The notes beneath the pieces were generated by a model. It searched no databases and was not told the origin of the DNA. It saw nothing but the letters and a program-made list of their open reading frames with translations. From NCBI RefSeq assembly GCF_900110275.1, contig NZ_FODC01000003.1:682001-746000 (forward strand): a stretch of 64,000 nucleotides of DNA. Reading direction: 5' to 3'. This DNA comes from Duganella sp. CF517 (GTDB taxonomy: Bacteria > Pseudomonadota > Gammaproteobacteria > Burkholderiales > Burkholderiaceae_D). Positions 15,684 to 24,616 of the stretch are shown here, one piece after another (within the stretch, counting starts at the first letter, position 1; every line of letters starts with the position of its first letter). The position numbers and the translations under genes were made by a program.

Positions 15684-17228
15684 ATGAACCGCACCACCAA
15701 CCCCACACTCAAGCTGATCCTGGGCGATCAACTCAACTGCCAGCACAGCTGGTTCGCCGAGACACGCGACGACGTGGTCTTCGTCATGATGGAAGTGCGC
15801 CAGGAAACCGATTACGTGCTGCACCACGCGCAAAAGATCATCGCCATCTTCGCCGCCATGCGCGATCTGGCGCGGCGGCTGCGGGAAGGCGGCCACCGCG
15901 TGCACTATTTGACCATCGACGATCCGGACAACCGTCAATCCATGCCCGCCAATCTCGATCACCTGATCGCCCACTACGGCGCGGCGGCATTCCGCTGGCA
16001 GGCGCCGGACGAATACCGGCTGGACCGCCAACTGGCCGACTACGCCGCCGGCCTGTCCATCCCGTCGACGATGGACGACACCGAGCATTTCTACACCGAC
16101 CGCGACGAAGCGGCCGGGCTGTTCGAAGGCCACGACAACTGGCTGATGGAGCGCTTTTACCGCCACATGCGCGTGCGCCACAGGGTATTGGTATCGGAAA
16201 CCGGCAAGCCCGCAGGCGGCCAATGGAACTTCGACCACGACAACCGCGAAGCCTGGAAAGGCATGCCATGGGAGCCGGCGGACCTGCGCGGCCGCCACGA
16301 CCACAGCGAATTATGGAAAACGATACAGGCGGCCGGCGCACAAAGCTTCGGCCAGCCGAACGCCGGCGATTTCGGCTGGCCCCTGAATCGGGACGAGGCG
16401 CTGGAACAGCTCGAGCGCTTCGTCCAACACGCCCTGCCGCATTTCGGCCAGTTCCAGGACGCGATGAGCTTCAAGGCCTGGCGGTTGTTCCATTCACTGC
16501 TGTCGTTCGCGATGAACAGCAAGATGCTCGATCCGCGCACCGTGATTGAACGGGTCGAGGCGGCGTGGCGCGACGGCGCCGTGCCGCTGGCGTCGGCCGA
16601 GGGCTACATCCGCCAGATACTCGGTTGGCGCGAATATGTGCGCGGCGTGTACTGGCACCGCATGCCGGGCTACGACCGGCTCAACGTCTTCAACCACACG
16701 ACGCCGCTGCCGCACTGGTTCTGGTCGGGCGAGACGCGCATGCGCTGCATGGCGACGGCGATCGGCCAGTCGCTCGAGCACGCGCACAGCCACCATATCA
16801 ACCGGCTGATGGTGATCGGGAATTTCTCGCTGCTGGCGGGGCTGTCGCCGTATGAGCTGCACCAGTGGTATCTGGGGGTGTACATCGACGCTTTTGAATG
16901 GGTGGAGTTGCCTAATACTTTGGGCATGAGCCAGTATGCGGATGGCGGTTTGCTGGCGACGAAACCGTATGTATCCAGCGCGGCCTACATCGATCGCATG
17001 AGCGATTATTGCAAGGGCTGTCACTACGATAAAAAGGCGCGGGTCGGCGGGAGGGCTTGTCCTTACAACGCCATGTACTGGGATTTTTTTGAGCGCAACC
17101 GGGAGTCGCTGGGGAAGAACAATCGGCTCAATATGGTTTATCTGCAGATCAAGCGCATGGACGGGCCGACCAGGCAGGCATTGCGCGACCAGGCGGCGCA
17201 CACGCGCGCGACCTTGGCGGATTTGTGA
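15684..17228 (+). CDS. [4Fe-4S] photolyase/cryptochrome (FeS-BCP, PhrB/CryB type)
   Basis: A 514-residue member of the bacterial FeS-BCP group (COG3046), which repairs (6-4) photoproducts or acts as a photosensor. Cluster ligands are Cys355, Cys443, Cys446 and Cys459; the spacings 88, 3 and 13 are the same as in Agrobacterium PhrB. The family motifs AHSHHINRLMVIGNFSLLAG (with the catalytic-site His residues) and YCKGCHYDKKARVG are present. The N-terminal Rossmann domain (LKLILGDQLNCQHSW) would hold the antenna, a ribityllumazine in known members. AGGTGG precedes the ATG. It is flanked by inverted copies A and B of a palindromic repeat and shares the 20-bp operator with the regulator gene. Confidence 0.93.
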   Translation: MNRTTNPTLKLILGDQLNCQHSWFAETRDDVVFVMMEVRQETDYVLHHAQKIIAIFAAMRDLARRLREGGHRVHYLTIDDPDNRQSMPANLDHLIAHYGAAAFRWQAPDEYRLDRQLADYAAGLSIPSTMDDTEHFYTDRDEAAGLFEGHDNWLMERFYRHMRVRHRVLVSETGKPAGGQWNFDHDNREAWKGMPWEPADLRGRHDHSELWKTIQAAGAQSFGQPNAGDFGWPLNRDEALEQLERFVQHALPHFGQFQDAMSFKAWRLFHSLLSFAMNSKMLDPRTVIERVEAAWRDGAVPLASAEGYIRQILGWREYVRGVYWHRMPGYDRLNVFNHTTPLPHWFWSGETRMRCMATAIGQSLEHAHSHHINRLMVIGNFSLLAGLSPYELHQWYLGVYIDAFEWVELPNTLGMSQYADGGLLATKPYVSSAAYIDRMSDYCKGCHYDKKARVGGRACPYNAMYWDFFERNRESLGKNNRLNMVYLQIKRMDGPTRQALRDQAAHTRATLADL

Positions 17229-17231
17229 GGA

Positions 17232-17333
17232 AACACGTAGGGCGGATTAGGCGGAACGCCGTAATCCGCCGTTGAGCCGCCGACGGCGCATGCATGGCGG
17301 ATTACGCTCCGCTAATCCGCCCTACGTGGTTTA
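17232..17333. repeat. BIME-like palindromic repeat, copy B
   Basis: GTAGGGCGGATTAGGCGGAA...TAATCCGCCCTAC. It is the inverted counterpart of copy A; the flanks (TTTAGAxGATC...GTTCACC) also match those after copy A. It lies between the convergent photolyase and phosphoesterase genes. Confidence 0.8.
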
Positions 17334-17355
17334 GAAGATCGTTAAGTTCACCTGA

Positions 17356-19476
17356 TCAACGGCGCGCCGTCAACCACTGCGTCGCCGGCAGCGCCGCCGC
17401 CGCCACCCGCACCTCGCCGATGTTGCCGAAGTAGCCGTCGGCGCGCGCGCCATCCCACGAGCCGCCGCCCACCACCCATTGCGACGTCGCCGACAGCGTC
17501 GCCAGGCCGACGACATTGCTGCTGTTGCGCAGCACCGGCGCGCCTTCCACATACATCACCGTATCGTGCGTGGCCGGGTCGTTGACGATGGCGATGTGCA
17601 CCCACGTGCCGGCGATGATCTCGCCCGACCAGCTGGCTAGCCCTCCCCGCGCGCCCGCCACGTCCGGCACCACCTCCCACTGCACCTCGCGCAGGCTGGA
17701 GATGGCGAACAGCAGCGGCGGCGACTCCGGATCGCCGCCGTCGAAGCCGGCCAGATCGCCGCGCTTGCCATCGCGCGTCATGATGTTCATCCACGCGTGC
17801 TTGGACTTGTCCCATGCCTGGTTGATCTTGACGAACGCTTCGATCGTGTAGCCGGTCTTGGCGAAGGTCTGGGCGTTGATCGCGGCCGATGGATCGGTGA
17901 CGAAATAACTCAGGCGCGGCATGTTCTTGTCGGTGTTGACGAAGCTGACCGAACCGGGCGCCGACGACAGGCGGTGGCGGTCACCACTCCAGACGATATC
18001 GCCCGCTTCGGCGCCGACGATGCCGCCCTTGTTGAGCCCATCCCGCGTCAGCGGATTGGCGCCGGTGACGTCGGCGATGCGGGTGCCCGGTGCCACCGGC
18101 GCGCCCTCGGTGCCGCCGTAGAAGCGCCAGTGCGCCACGGTCGACGCCACTTTCGGATAATCGTCGGCGTCCTTCGGCGGGACGGCCACGACGACGGCCG
18201 GCTCCGTGTAGCCCTTGAGGACCAGCGCCTTGGCCTGGTCGACCAGCGACGACGCCACCGTCGCCTTGCCGGTGCCGAAGGTGGCGTTGAAGCGGGCAAA
18301 GCGCTTGGCGAAGTTGATGTTGATGGTGAACGCTTCATTCGGCTCGGTGAGCACGGCGCGGTCGAAGGCGTTGAGGGTGTCGGCCGGCTTCATCGGCACC
18401 CACGGCGAGAACGACAGCACCTTGATCTGGTTGTTGGTCAGATCGAATTCGTACAGGCGCATCAAACCGTTGCCGCCCTGGTAGTCCATCTGATAGTCGA
18501 CCACCATTTCCTCGACCGCGTTGCCGAAGTTGTTGGTCTTGGTCAGGCGCGCGGCGCCGTGGTGGTGGCCGTTCAGGGTCATGAAGATCTGATCGTTGTC
18601 ACGGATTAGTTTTTCCCACAGCATCTTGCCGTAGTCCGTCTCCAGCGGGCTGAGTGCGTCGGCCGCGATATTCAGCAACTGGTGGTTGACCAGGATCACC
18701 GGCAGTGTCGGATTGTCGGCCATGACCTTGCGCGCCCAGGCGATGCCGGCGTCGGAGATGCGCCACGACAGCGACAACACCATGAACTTCTGTTCCTGCG
18801 CGGTGAAGATGTGGTACTCGTGGAAGCCAGTGCTGTCGCGCCCGCCGAAGGTGGCCTGGCGCTGCGCGCGGCGCGTGCCGAACCATTGCAGATACGGCTC
18901 GTTGGCCAGCACGCGCTGGGTGTCGGTGCCCTTGGTCTGATCGCCGGTATAGTCCAGGTCGTTGACGACGTCGTGGTTGCCTGCCAGGATGGAGTACGGC
19001 ACCTTGTTTACTTCCAGCATCTGCATGGCGCTGTCGGCCACCTTCCACTGCTCCGGCTTGCCGACCTGGTCGACCACGTCGCCCAGGTGGATCAGGAACG
19101 GGATGTTCAGCGCGGCGGCGTTGCGCGCGACCCAATTGGTCTGCGCGCCGAACGGCTCGTTGCCGTAGTGGCGCTGGTACTGGTTGCTTTCCGACGAGGT
19201 GGCGTAGCGCGCATAGAACTGCGTGTCCGGCAAAACGGCCAGGGCGAAGCTGGAGATCTGCGTGCTCGGCGGGACGACCACCGGTGCGGTGCCGCCGCCA
19301 TTGCCGGTGTTGCCGATGTCGCTGTTGCCGCCGCCGCAACCGGCCAGCAAGCCACCGACGGACAAACCCGACGCCGAGGCCAAACCCATCTTCAGCAGGG
19401 TGCGGCGCTGTGGCCGCGGCGCGGCGCCTGGTTCGGTGGGGAGGACCGGGAATTTGCTGTTGCCTTGTTCGCTCAT
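17356..19476 (-). CDS. Tat-exported lipoprotein metallophosphoesterase with LamG-like domain
   Basis: A 706-residue protein. Residues 24-55 hold a twin-arginine signal (QRRTLLKMGLASASG) ending in the lipobox LAGC, so it is probably a folded, lipid-anchored periplasmic or surface enzyme. The calcineurin-like phosphoesterase core has VLPDTQFY, IHLGDVVDQ, LAGNHDVV, VNHQLL and LNGHHHG, the usual two-metal ligands. The C-terminal ~230 residues form a concanavalin-A-like (LamG) module, suggesting binding of a glycan or polymer substrate. The ATG at 19474-19476 was chosen to place the Tat motif normally. It is divergent from a TonB receptor, so release and uptake of a phosphorylated nutrient is a reasonable guess. 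Confidence 0.88.
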   Translation of the reverse strand: MSEQGNSKFPVLPTEPGAAPRPQRRTLLKMGLASASGLSVGGLLAGCGGGNSDIGNTGNGGGTAPVVVPPSTQISSFALAVLPDTQFYARYATSSESNQYQRHYGNEPFGAQTNWVARNAAALNIPFLIHLGDVVDQVGKPEQWKVADSAMQMLEVNKVPYSILAGNHDVVNDLDYTGDQTKGTDTQRVLANEPYLQWFGTRRAQRQATFGGRDSTGFHEYHIFTAQEQKFMVLSLSWRISDAGIAWARKVMADNPTLPVILVNHQLLNIAADALSPLETDYGKMLWEKLIRDNDQIFMTLNGHHHGAARLTKTNNFGNAVEEMVVDYQMDYQGGNGLMRLYEFDLTNNQIKVLSFSPWVPMKPADTLNAFDRAVLTEPNEAFTININFAKRFARFNATFGTGKATVASSLVDQAKALVLKGYTEPAVVVAVPPKDADDYPKVASTVAHWRFYGGTEGAPVAPGTRIADVTGANPLTRDGLNKGGIVGAEAGDIVWSGDRHRLSSAPGSVSFVNTDKNMPRLSYFVTDPSAAINAQTFAKTGYTIEAFVKINQAWDKSKHAWMNIMTRDGKRGDLAGFDGGDPESPPLLFAISSLREVQWEVVPDVAGARGGLASWSGEIIAGTWVHIAIVNDPATHDTVMYVEGAPVLRNSSNVVGLATLSATSQWVVGGGSWDGARADGYFGNIGEVRVAAAALPATQWLTARR

Positions 19477-19641
19477 ATGACTCGTGCTCAAGAAATAGTG
19501 GAGCGCCAAGTCTATTTCCGGAGCGTGACGGGCTCATGACAACATGAAAGTCACTCGCGAATCCAATCAGCAGATTGAGCAATTTCGCGGGTTTCGCGCT
19601 GATATATTAGAACATCACAACTACATAAATCAGGGGACGAC

Positions 19642-21942
19642 ATGAAATCTGCGGCACATCCGGCGGCGCTACCGCTGCTCAAACCCATGGCGCGGGCGGC
19701 CGCGATGGCGGTCGTCGGAGCGTGCTGGGCTCAGCACGCGCTGGGGCAAACGCCCCCGCCGCAAGCTGCACCCGAAGCCGGCCTTCAAAGCGTGGTCGTC
19801 ACTGCCCAAAAGCGCCCGCAGTCGATGCAGGACGTGCCGGTCGCGGTGAATACGGTCGACGCGCGCGCCATCGAGAATCAGCAACTCGTCGACTTCAGCG
19901 ACCTGACCCGGGTAGCGCCGTCGATGACCTTGAACCAGAACCCGAACAACAGCACCATCGCCCTGCGCGGCATCGGCACCTTCGCCTACAGCATCGGCAT
20001 CGAGTCGGCCGTGTCCGTCATCGTCGACGACGTGCCGGTCATCCAGCAGGCGCAGGCGTTCTCCAACCTGAGCGATATCGAACGCATCGAGGTGCTGCGG
20101 GGTCCGCAGGGCACGCTGTTCGGCAAGAACTCGTCGGCGGGCGTCATCAACGTCGTCACCAAGCCATCGGCCGAGATATTGGAGGGACACGGGCAGATCG
20201 CCGTCACCAGCGATCATGAGCGGCGGCTCGACGCCGGCATCTCCGGCCCGCTGGGCGAGCGCCTCGGCTTCCGCGTCAACGCCTACACGGCGCGGCGCGA
20301 CGGCGAAATCCACAACCTGACCCACGGCACCGACCTCAACGGCGACCGCGCCAAGGGGCTGCGCGCGCGGCTGGACTTCAAGGGCGCGGACGGCCTGCAG
20401 GGCAAGCTCATCGCCGACTACAACACCCGCCTGGTCGAGGGGCCGGTCACCACCCTACGCGCCGTGCCGCCGGGCGCCAGCCAGCAAAACGTCGCGCCGC
20501 TGGCACCTGCCCTCTCCGGCGTGACGCCCGGACCGGAAAACCGCGATGTGCGCATGGACGATCCCGGCTACGCGGACAACCGCAACGCCAGCGTCAGCGG
20601 CACGCTGAGCTGGAAGCGCGACCTGCACACGTTGACCTCGGTGACCACCTGGCAGGACTGGAAGTATGACTTCCTCGCCGACTACGACGGCAGCGAAACC
20701 GACCTCGTCGGCGCCCTCACGCGCGGCGCCAGCCACGGCGGCGTCACGCAAGGCGGGCCCTACCGCTCGAAGATGCTGACGCAGGAGCTGCGTCTCGCTT
20801 CCAACGGCGACGGCCGGTTCAACTATCTCGGCGGCTTGTACTTCTCCGATTCGGACAACGACCGCTCGTTCAACCGTGCGCCGACCTTGTCGCCGGCGCG
20901 CTGGGAAGCCAGCGCCGGCAACCGCACGCTGGCCGCCTTCACACAGGCCGACTACAAGGTGACGCCATCGACGCGCCTCAACGCCGGCTTGCGCTACAAC
21001 CGCGAAACCATCGACGTCGATTTCACCAACCGCATACCGGCCACGCCGACCCGCTTCAGCGGCAAGAACACCGACAGCGTCGTCACCGGCAAGCTGGCGC
21101 TGCAACAGGACGTGGCCAAAAACGTCATGGTGTACGGCTCCTACGCCACCGGATACAAGGGCGCCGGCTACGACATCTCCACCGGCTTCGACCAGTCGCG
21201 TGTGCGCCTTCCGGTCGCGCCGGAAACGTCGAAGGCCTATGAGATCGGCCTGAAAAGCCGCTTCCTGCAAAACCGCCTGCAAGTCAACGCCACGGCCTTT
21301 CACACCGACTACGACGATTTCCAGGCGCAGTCCAACCGCATCGATCCGGTGACGAACCTGACGCAAAACGCCGTCATGAATGTCGGCGCGCTGCGCACGC
21401 GCGGCGTGGAACTGGAACTGGCGGGCAAGCCGATCAACACACTGCTGCTGGAGGGTTCGCTCGCCTGGGTCGACGCCATCGTCAAGGAATTCCCGCTGGC
21501 GAACTGCTATCCGGGCCAGACACTGGCCGACGGCTGCCGGCAAGTGGGCAACGCGTCGGTGCAGGACCTGGCCGGCAAGCGCCTGGCCAACGCGCCGAAG
21601 CTCAAGATCGGCCTGGGCGCGACCTATAACTTCCCGCTGTTCGACGGTTACAACGGCATCGCCAACCTCAACTACCAGCACCAGTCGGCGGTCAACTTCG
21701 ACCTGGGCAACAATCCATTGACTGTGCAGAAAGGCTATGGTGTGTTCAACGGCAGCATTGCGCTGAACGACGCCGCGCGCGGCTTCAAGGTCACCTTGTA
21801 TGTCAACAACCTGTTCGACAAAGGCTACACCACCTTCATCGGCGACAACTTCAACTTTTATCGGGGCGCGCACGTGATGACGCAGACGCTGCCGCGCAAT
21901 TCGCAGCGCTATGTGGGCCTGCGCGTGAAGTACGAATTTTGA
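19642..21942 (+). CDS. TonB-dependent receptor
   Basis: A 766-residue outer-membrane receptor. The signal peptide covers about 1-35 (...QHALGQ), followed by a TonB-box-like SVVVTAQKRPQSMQDVPVAV and a plug with FSDLTRVAPSM, ALRGIGT, SVIVDDVPV and IEVLRGPQGTLFGKNSSAGVIN. The barrel ends in a C-terminal Phe (RYVGLRVKYEF). This is the 'Iron complex outermembrane receptor' pattern (COG1629) common for varied nutrients. AGGGGA precedes the ATG. The divergent neighbour is a secreted phosphoesterase; no Fur site is visible in the 165-bp shared promoter region, so an organic or phosphate-containing substrate is as likely as iron. Confidence 0.9.
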   Translation: MKSAAHPAALPLLKPMARAAAMAVVGACWAQHALGQTPPPQAAPEAGLQSVVVTAQKRPQSMQDVPVAVNTVDARAIENQQLVDFSDLTRVAPSMTLNQNPNNSTIALRGIGTFAYSIGIESAVSVIVDDVPVIQQAQAFSNLSDIERIEVLRGPQGTLFGKNSSAGVINVVTKPSAEILEGHGQIAVTSDHERRLDAGISGPLGERLGFRVNAYTARRDGEIHNLTHGTDLNGDRAKGLRARLDFKGADGLQGKLIADYNTRLVEGPVTTLRAVPPGASQQNVAPLAPALSGVTPGPENRDVRMDDPGYADNRNASVSGTLSWKRDLHTLTSVTTWQDWKYDFLADYDGSETDLVGALTRGASHGGVTQGGPYRSKMLTQELRLASNGDGRFNYLGGLYFSDSDNDRSFNRAPTLSPARWEASAGNRTLAAFTQADYKVTPSTRLNAGLRYNRETIDVDFTNRIPATPTRFSGKNTDSVVTGKLALQQDVAKNVMVYGSYATGYKGAGYDISTGFDQSRVRLPVAPETSKAYEIGLKSRFLQNRLQVNATAFHTDYDDFQAQSNRIDPVTNLTQNAVMNVGALRTRGVELELAGKPINTLLLEGSLAWVDAIVKEFPLANCYPGQTLADGCRQVGNASVQDLAGKRLANAPKLKIGLGATYNFPLFDGYNGIANLNYQHQSAVNFDLGNNPLTVQKGYGVFNGSIALNDAARGFKVTLYVNNLFDKGYTTFIGDNFNFYRGAHVMTQTLPRNSQRYVGLRVKYEF

Positions 21943-21966
21943 GGTTGTCCGGTCACAACCAACAAT

Positions 21967-21987
21967 GGGGTCAGATACCGTGACCCC
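21967..21987. repeat. Short GGGGTCA hairpin at the end of the LysR gene
   Basis: GGGGTCA (21967-21973), seven bases, TGACCCC (21981-21987). It lies between convergent genes and overlaps the LysR stop codon, preceded by a second small stem (GGTTGT/ACAACC, 21943-21960). It may be a terminator or one unit of a dispersed family related to 986-1075. Confidence 0.5.
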
Positions 21988-22903
21988 CACGATTTTGGCC
22001 GAGTTGCTGCGCCAGGAAATCGACGAAACTGCGCACCCGCAGCGATAGATGGCGGGCATGCGGATACAGCAGAATGAACGGGCGCGACGTGCCGCCGTGC
22101 TGCGGCAGCAGCTCCACCAGCGTGCCGTCGGCCAGGTCGCGTTCGACGATGTAGCGGTAGGTCTGCGCGATGCCGGCGCCGCTGCGCGCCAACGTGACGA
22201 TGCCAAGCACGTCCCCGGCGCAGGTGTAGCCGCCGGTTGTTGCCACATCCATCCGCTCGCCGTCGATCCTGAACAGCCACGGTATCTTGCGTCCGGTGCT
22301 AGGCAAGTCGAACTGGATGCATTCGTGCGCTTGCAGCGCCTCGATGGCCACGGGCGTTCCCATGCGCTTGAGATACGACGGCGCCGCGACCAGCACCAAC
22401 TCGGCGTCCTCCAGTTTGCGCGCGATGAGCGACGAGTCGGCGGGATCGCGGCCGCGTATCGCCATGTCGAAACTCTCCTCGGCAAAATCGACATTGCGGT
22501 TGCTGAGGTGGACTTCGACTTTGACGTCCGGGTACAGCGCGCGGAAACGCGGCAGCAATGGCAGCAGCCGGTAATGGCCATACGGCGTCGGCACGCTGAT
22601 GCGCAGCGATCCGGCCGGCGCGACCTGCTCGCCCGTCACCTCGCGCTCGGCCTCGAGTAACTGCGACAGCGCCTCGCGGCATTGCTTGTAGTAGCGCAGG
22701 CCACCTTCCGTCAGGCGGATCTGGCGCGTGGTGCGGACAAATAGGCGCACGCCCAGCCGCTCCTCGAGCCTCGCGATCGACCGGCTGACGGCCGCCGGCG
22801 TGACCCCTGCCGCGTTGGCGGCGGCGGTAAAACTGCCCAGTTCCGCCGCCTGGCAGAACAGATCGATGCTGCCAAGCTGCATGTCGTCGAAATTGCGTTT
22901 CAT
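21971..22903 (-). CDS. LysR-family transcriptional regulator
   Basis: A 310-residue LysR regulator. The N-terminal winged helix (about 9-67) reads LFCQAAELGSFTAAANAAGV... with ARLEERLGVRLFVRTTRQ; the effector domain starts near residue 97 (GSLRISVPTPYGHYRLLPLL) and is of the common AaeR/CrgA-like subgroup. GGGGA precedes the ATG; Met8 is a possible alternative start. The last residues (RGGHGI) are encoded by a GGGGTCA hairpin repeat, so the original C-terminus may have been replaced. It is divergent from the SDR gene and probably controls it in response to a small molecule or electrophile. Confidence 0.88.
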   Translation of the reverse strand: MKRNFDDMQLGSIDLFCQAAELGSFTAAANAAGVTPAAVSRSIARLEERLGVRLFVRTTRQIRLTEGGLRYYKQCREALSQLLEAEREVTGEQVAPAGSLRISVPTPYGHYRLLPLLPRFRALYPDVKVEVHLSNRNVDFAEESFDMAIRGRDPADSSLIARKLEDAELVLVAAPSYLKRMGTPVAIEALQAHECIQFDLPSTGRKIPWLFRIDGERMDVATTGGYTCAGDVLGIVTLARSGAGIAQTYRYIVERDLADGTLVELLPQHGGTSRPFILLYPHARHLSLRVRSFVDFLAQQLGQNRGGHGI

Positions 22904-23061
22904 CGTAAGAATCCCCGGCTAAAGTGCGAGCGGAGATATTACACCATGTATCAAGTCATCTTCCCCGAGAGCCATTTATATCCCCGACTGGCATAAGTAT
23001 ATTGCTTACATGCCGTCGCAACACCGATATCGGCACCCATCAACGACCAAAGGAGCACATC

Positions 23062-23802
23062 ATGAAATCCAACAAGACAGTCATCATCACCGGCGCATCG
23101 AGCGGCATCGGCTTCGCCCTGGCCGAAGCGTATCTGGCGCTCGGCTACAACGTCGTCGGCAACGCGCGCACCATCGAACGGCTGCAACTGGCCGCCGACA
23201 AACTGGGTAACCCGGACAACTTCCTGCCGGTCGCCGGCGACATCGCCCTGCCGGCCACGGCAAGCGCGCTGTTCGACCAGGCCGTCGCCGCCTTCGGCAA
23301 GGTCGATGTCCTGGTCAACAACGCCGGCATCTTCCTCGCGAAGCCGGTGGCCGACTACACCGAGGCCGACGTGAACGCCATCGTCAGCACCAATCTGAAC
23401 GGGTTCTTCTATCCCTCGCAGGCGGCGGCCAGGCACATGAGCGCCAACCGCGACGGCCATATCATCACCATCACGGCAAGCATCGCGATGCAGCCCAACG
23501 TCAAGGTGCCGGCGCTGCTGCCGGTGCTGATCAAGGGCGGCCTGAACCACGCCACCCGCGGCCTGGCGATCGAGCTGGCCGCGTCGAACGTCCGTGTGAA
23601 CGCGGTGGCCCCGGGCAGCATCGACACGCCACTGCACAGCAAGGATGCGGGCACGCAAGCCTTCCTCAAAACGCTGGCGCCAAACGGTGCGATCGGTACC
23701 ACGCGCGATGTGGTCGATGCCGTGCTCTACCTGACCAACTCATCCTTCACGACCGGCACGGTGATGGTGGTGGACGGCGGCGCGACCGCCGGCACCTGGT
23801 AA
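23062..23802 (+). CDS. Short-chain dehydrogenase/reductase with atypical active site
   Basis: A 246-residue classical-length SDR. The cofactor motif is TGASSGIG (residues 10-17), followed by NNAGIF and the VNAVAPGSIDTP segment. The catalytic YxxxK motif reads P154-VLI-K158: the lysine is kept but the tyrosine is proline. Related proteobacterial SDRs with Ala in this place (ALASLTKGGL pattern) are known to me, so this may be a subfamily trait rather than damage. AGGAG precedes the ATG at 23062. A tautomerase gene follows 34 bases later and a LysR regulator is divergent, a common arrangement for small electrophile- or quinone-responsive units. Confidence 0.85.
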   Translation: MKSNKTVIITGASSGIGFALAEAYLALGYNVVGNARTIERLQLAADKLGNPDNFLPVAGDIALPATASALFDQAVAAFGKVDVLVNNAGIFLAKPVADYTEADVNAIVSTNLNGFFYPSQAAARHMSANRDGHIITITASIAMQPNVKVPALLPVLIKGGLNHATRGLAIELAASNVRVNAVAPGSIDTPLHSKDAGTQAFLKTLAPNGAIGTTRDVVDAVLYLTNSSFTTGTVMVVDGGATAGTW

Positions 23803-23836
23803 TCCGCCTTCACCCGACATTAAAAGGAATTCCGCC

Positions 23837-24073
23837 ATGCCATTCGTAAATATCCGCATCACCAAGGAGGGCACCACGCCCGCCCAGAGACTGGCGCTGA
23901 TCGAGGGCGCCACCGATCTGCTGTCGCGCGTCCTGGACAAAGATCCGGCCACCACCTTCGTCATCATCGACGAGGTCGATACCGACAACTGGGGCGTCAA
24001 TCGCGAGAACGTCACCACCCGCCGCCAGCGGGAGAAAACGGCAACGGCGGCAAAGGCGGCAGCGACGTCGTAA
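23837..24073 (+). CDS. 4-oxalocrotonate tautomerase family protein
   Basis: A 78-residue tautomerase subunit. Pro2 (MPFVNIRITKEG), the catalytic base after Met removal, and the pattern VDTDNWGVN near the end are typical of the ~70-residue hexameric 4-OT group. The last ~15 residues (EKTATAAKAAATS) are an Ala/Thr-rich tail beyond the usual length. AAAGGAATT precedes the ATG. It is probably co-expressed with the SDR upstream; the substrate is unknown. Confidence 0.85.
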   Translation: MPFVNIRITKEGTTPAQRLALIEGATDLLSRVLDKDPATTFVIIDEVDTDNWGVNRENVTTRRQREKTATAAKAAATS

Positions 24074-24092
24074 CGCCGCCCGCCAGCATCAC

Positions 24093-24119
24093 GGGGGCGA
24101 GGGCCCAGCCTTCGCCCCC
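24093..24119. terminator. Terminator-like hairpin between convergent genes
   Basis: GGGGGCGA / TCGCCCCC, an 8-bp GC-rich stem with an 11-base loop, 20 bases after the tautomerase stop. There is no T run, so it is probably Rho-assisted. The rest of 24074-24209 shows nothing coding. Confidence 0.45.
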
Positions 24120-24209
24120 ATCGATTCGTCCGTTTCTCCGACGACGAAGCGAACTTGAGCGCGGAGGTGGGAGCGTATCTGGCGCGATGCCGACCGGGCG
24201 GCGCACTTG

Positions 24210-24518
24210 TTAGTTCAGAGGCGGCTGCGCCAAGACCACCGCCAGCAGGCCGGGAAAGCGGCCGTCGATGTCGGCGCGGCGCAGCGTGTTCATGTGGGCG
24301 GTCCCCGCCGTTTCCGTATGCACCAGTCCGGCGTCGCGCAGCACCTTGAAATGGTGGGATACGGTCGATTTGGGCCGACCGCCGTCGAGCTCGCCACAGG
24401 TGGCGCCGTCCACTTGCGCCAGATGCCGTACGATTTCCAGACGGATCGAGTCGCTGAGCGCGTACAGCACACGTTCAAGCACGAATTCGTCGGGGGTGGG
24501 ATGTTTGTAGGGACGCAT
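24210..24518 (-). CDS. ArsR-family transcriptional regulator
   Basis: A 102-residue winged-helix regulator: ALSDSIRLEIVRHLAQVDGATCGEL, then the recognition helix KSTVSHHFKVLRDAGLVHTE. Members of this family without clustered Cys often sense organic or redox signals rather than metals; only one Cys is seen here. The ATG at 24516-24518 is the most conventional start, but one four codons upstream is possible. It is divergent from the old yellow enzyme gene with a 98-bp shared promoter region containing an inverted repeat, so it probably represses both. Confidence 0.85.
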   Translation of the reverse strand: MRPYKHPTPDEFVLERVLYALSDSIRLEIVRHLAQVDGATCGELDGGRPKSTVSHHFKVLRDAGLVHTETAGTAHMNTLRRADIDGRFPGLLAVVLAQPPLN

Positions 24519-24556
24519 GAGCAGAATCATACACCTTGCGCTATACTTCTTCCATT

Positions 24557-24574
24557 GTTCGTATATTTTCGAAC
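24557..24574. promoter_or_regulatory. Candidate ArsR operator
   Basis: GTTCG-N8-CGAAC in an AT-rich stretch, centred between the divergent ArsR and old-yellow-enzyme genes. Size and placement fit an ArsR dimer site. Confidence 0.45.
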
Positions 24575-24616
24575 TATCGTCCTTCTCATTACGCCACTTT
24601 TTCAACAAAGGAAACC

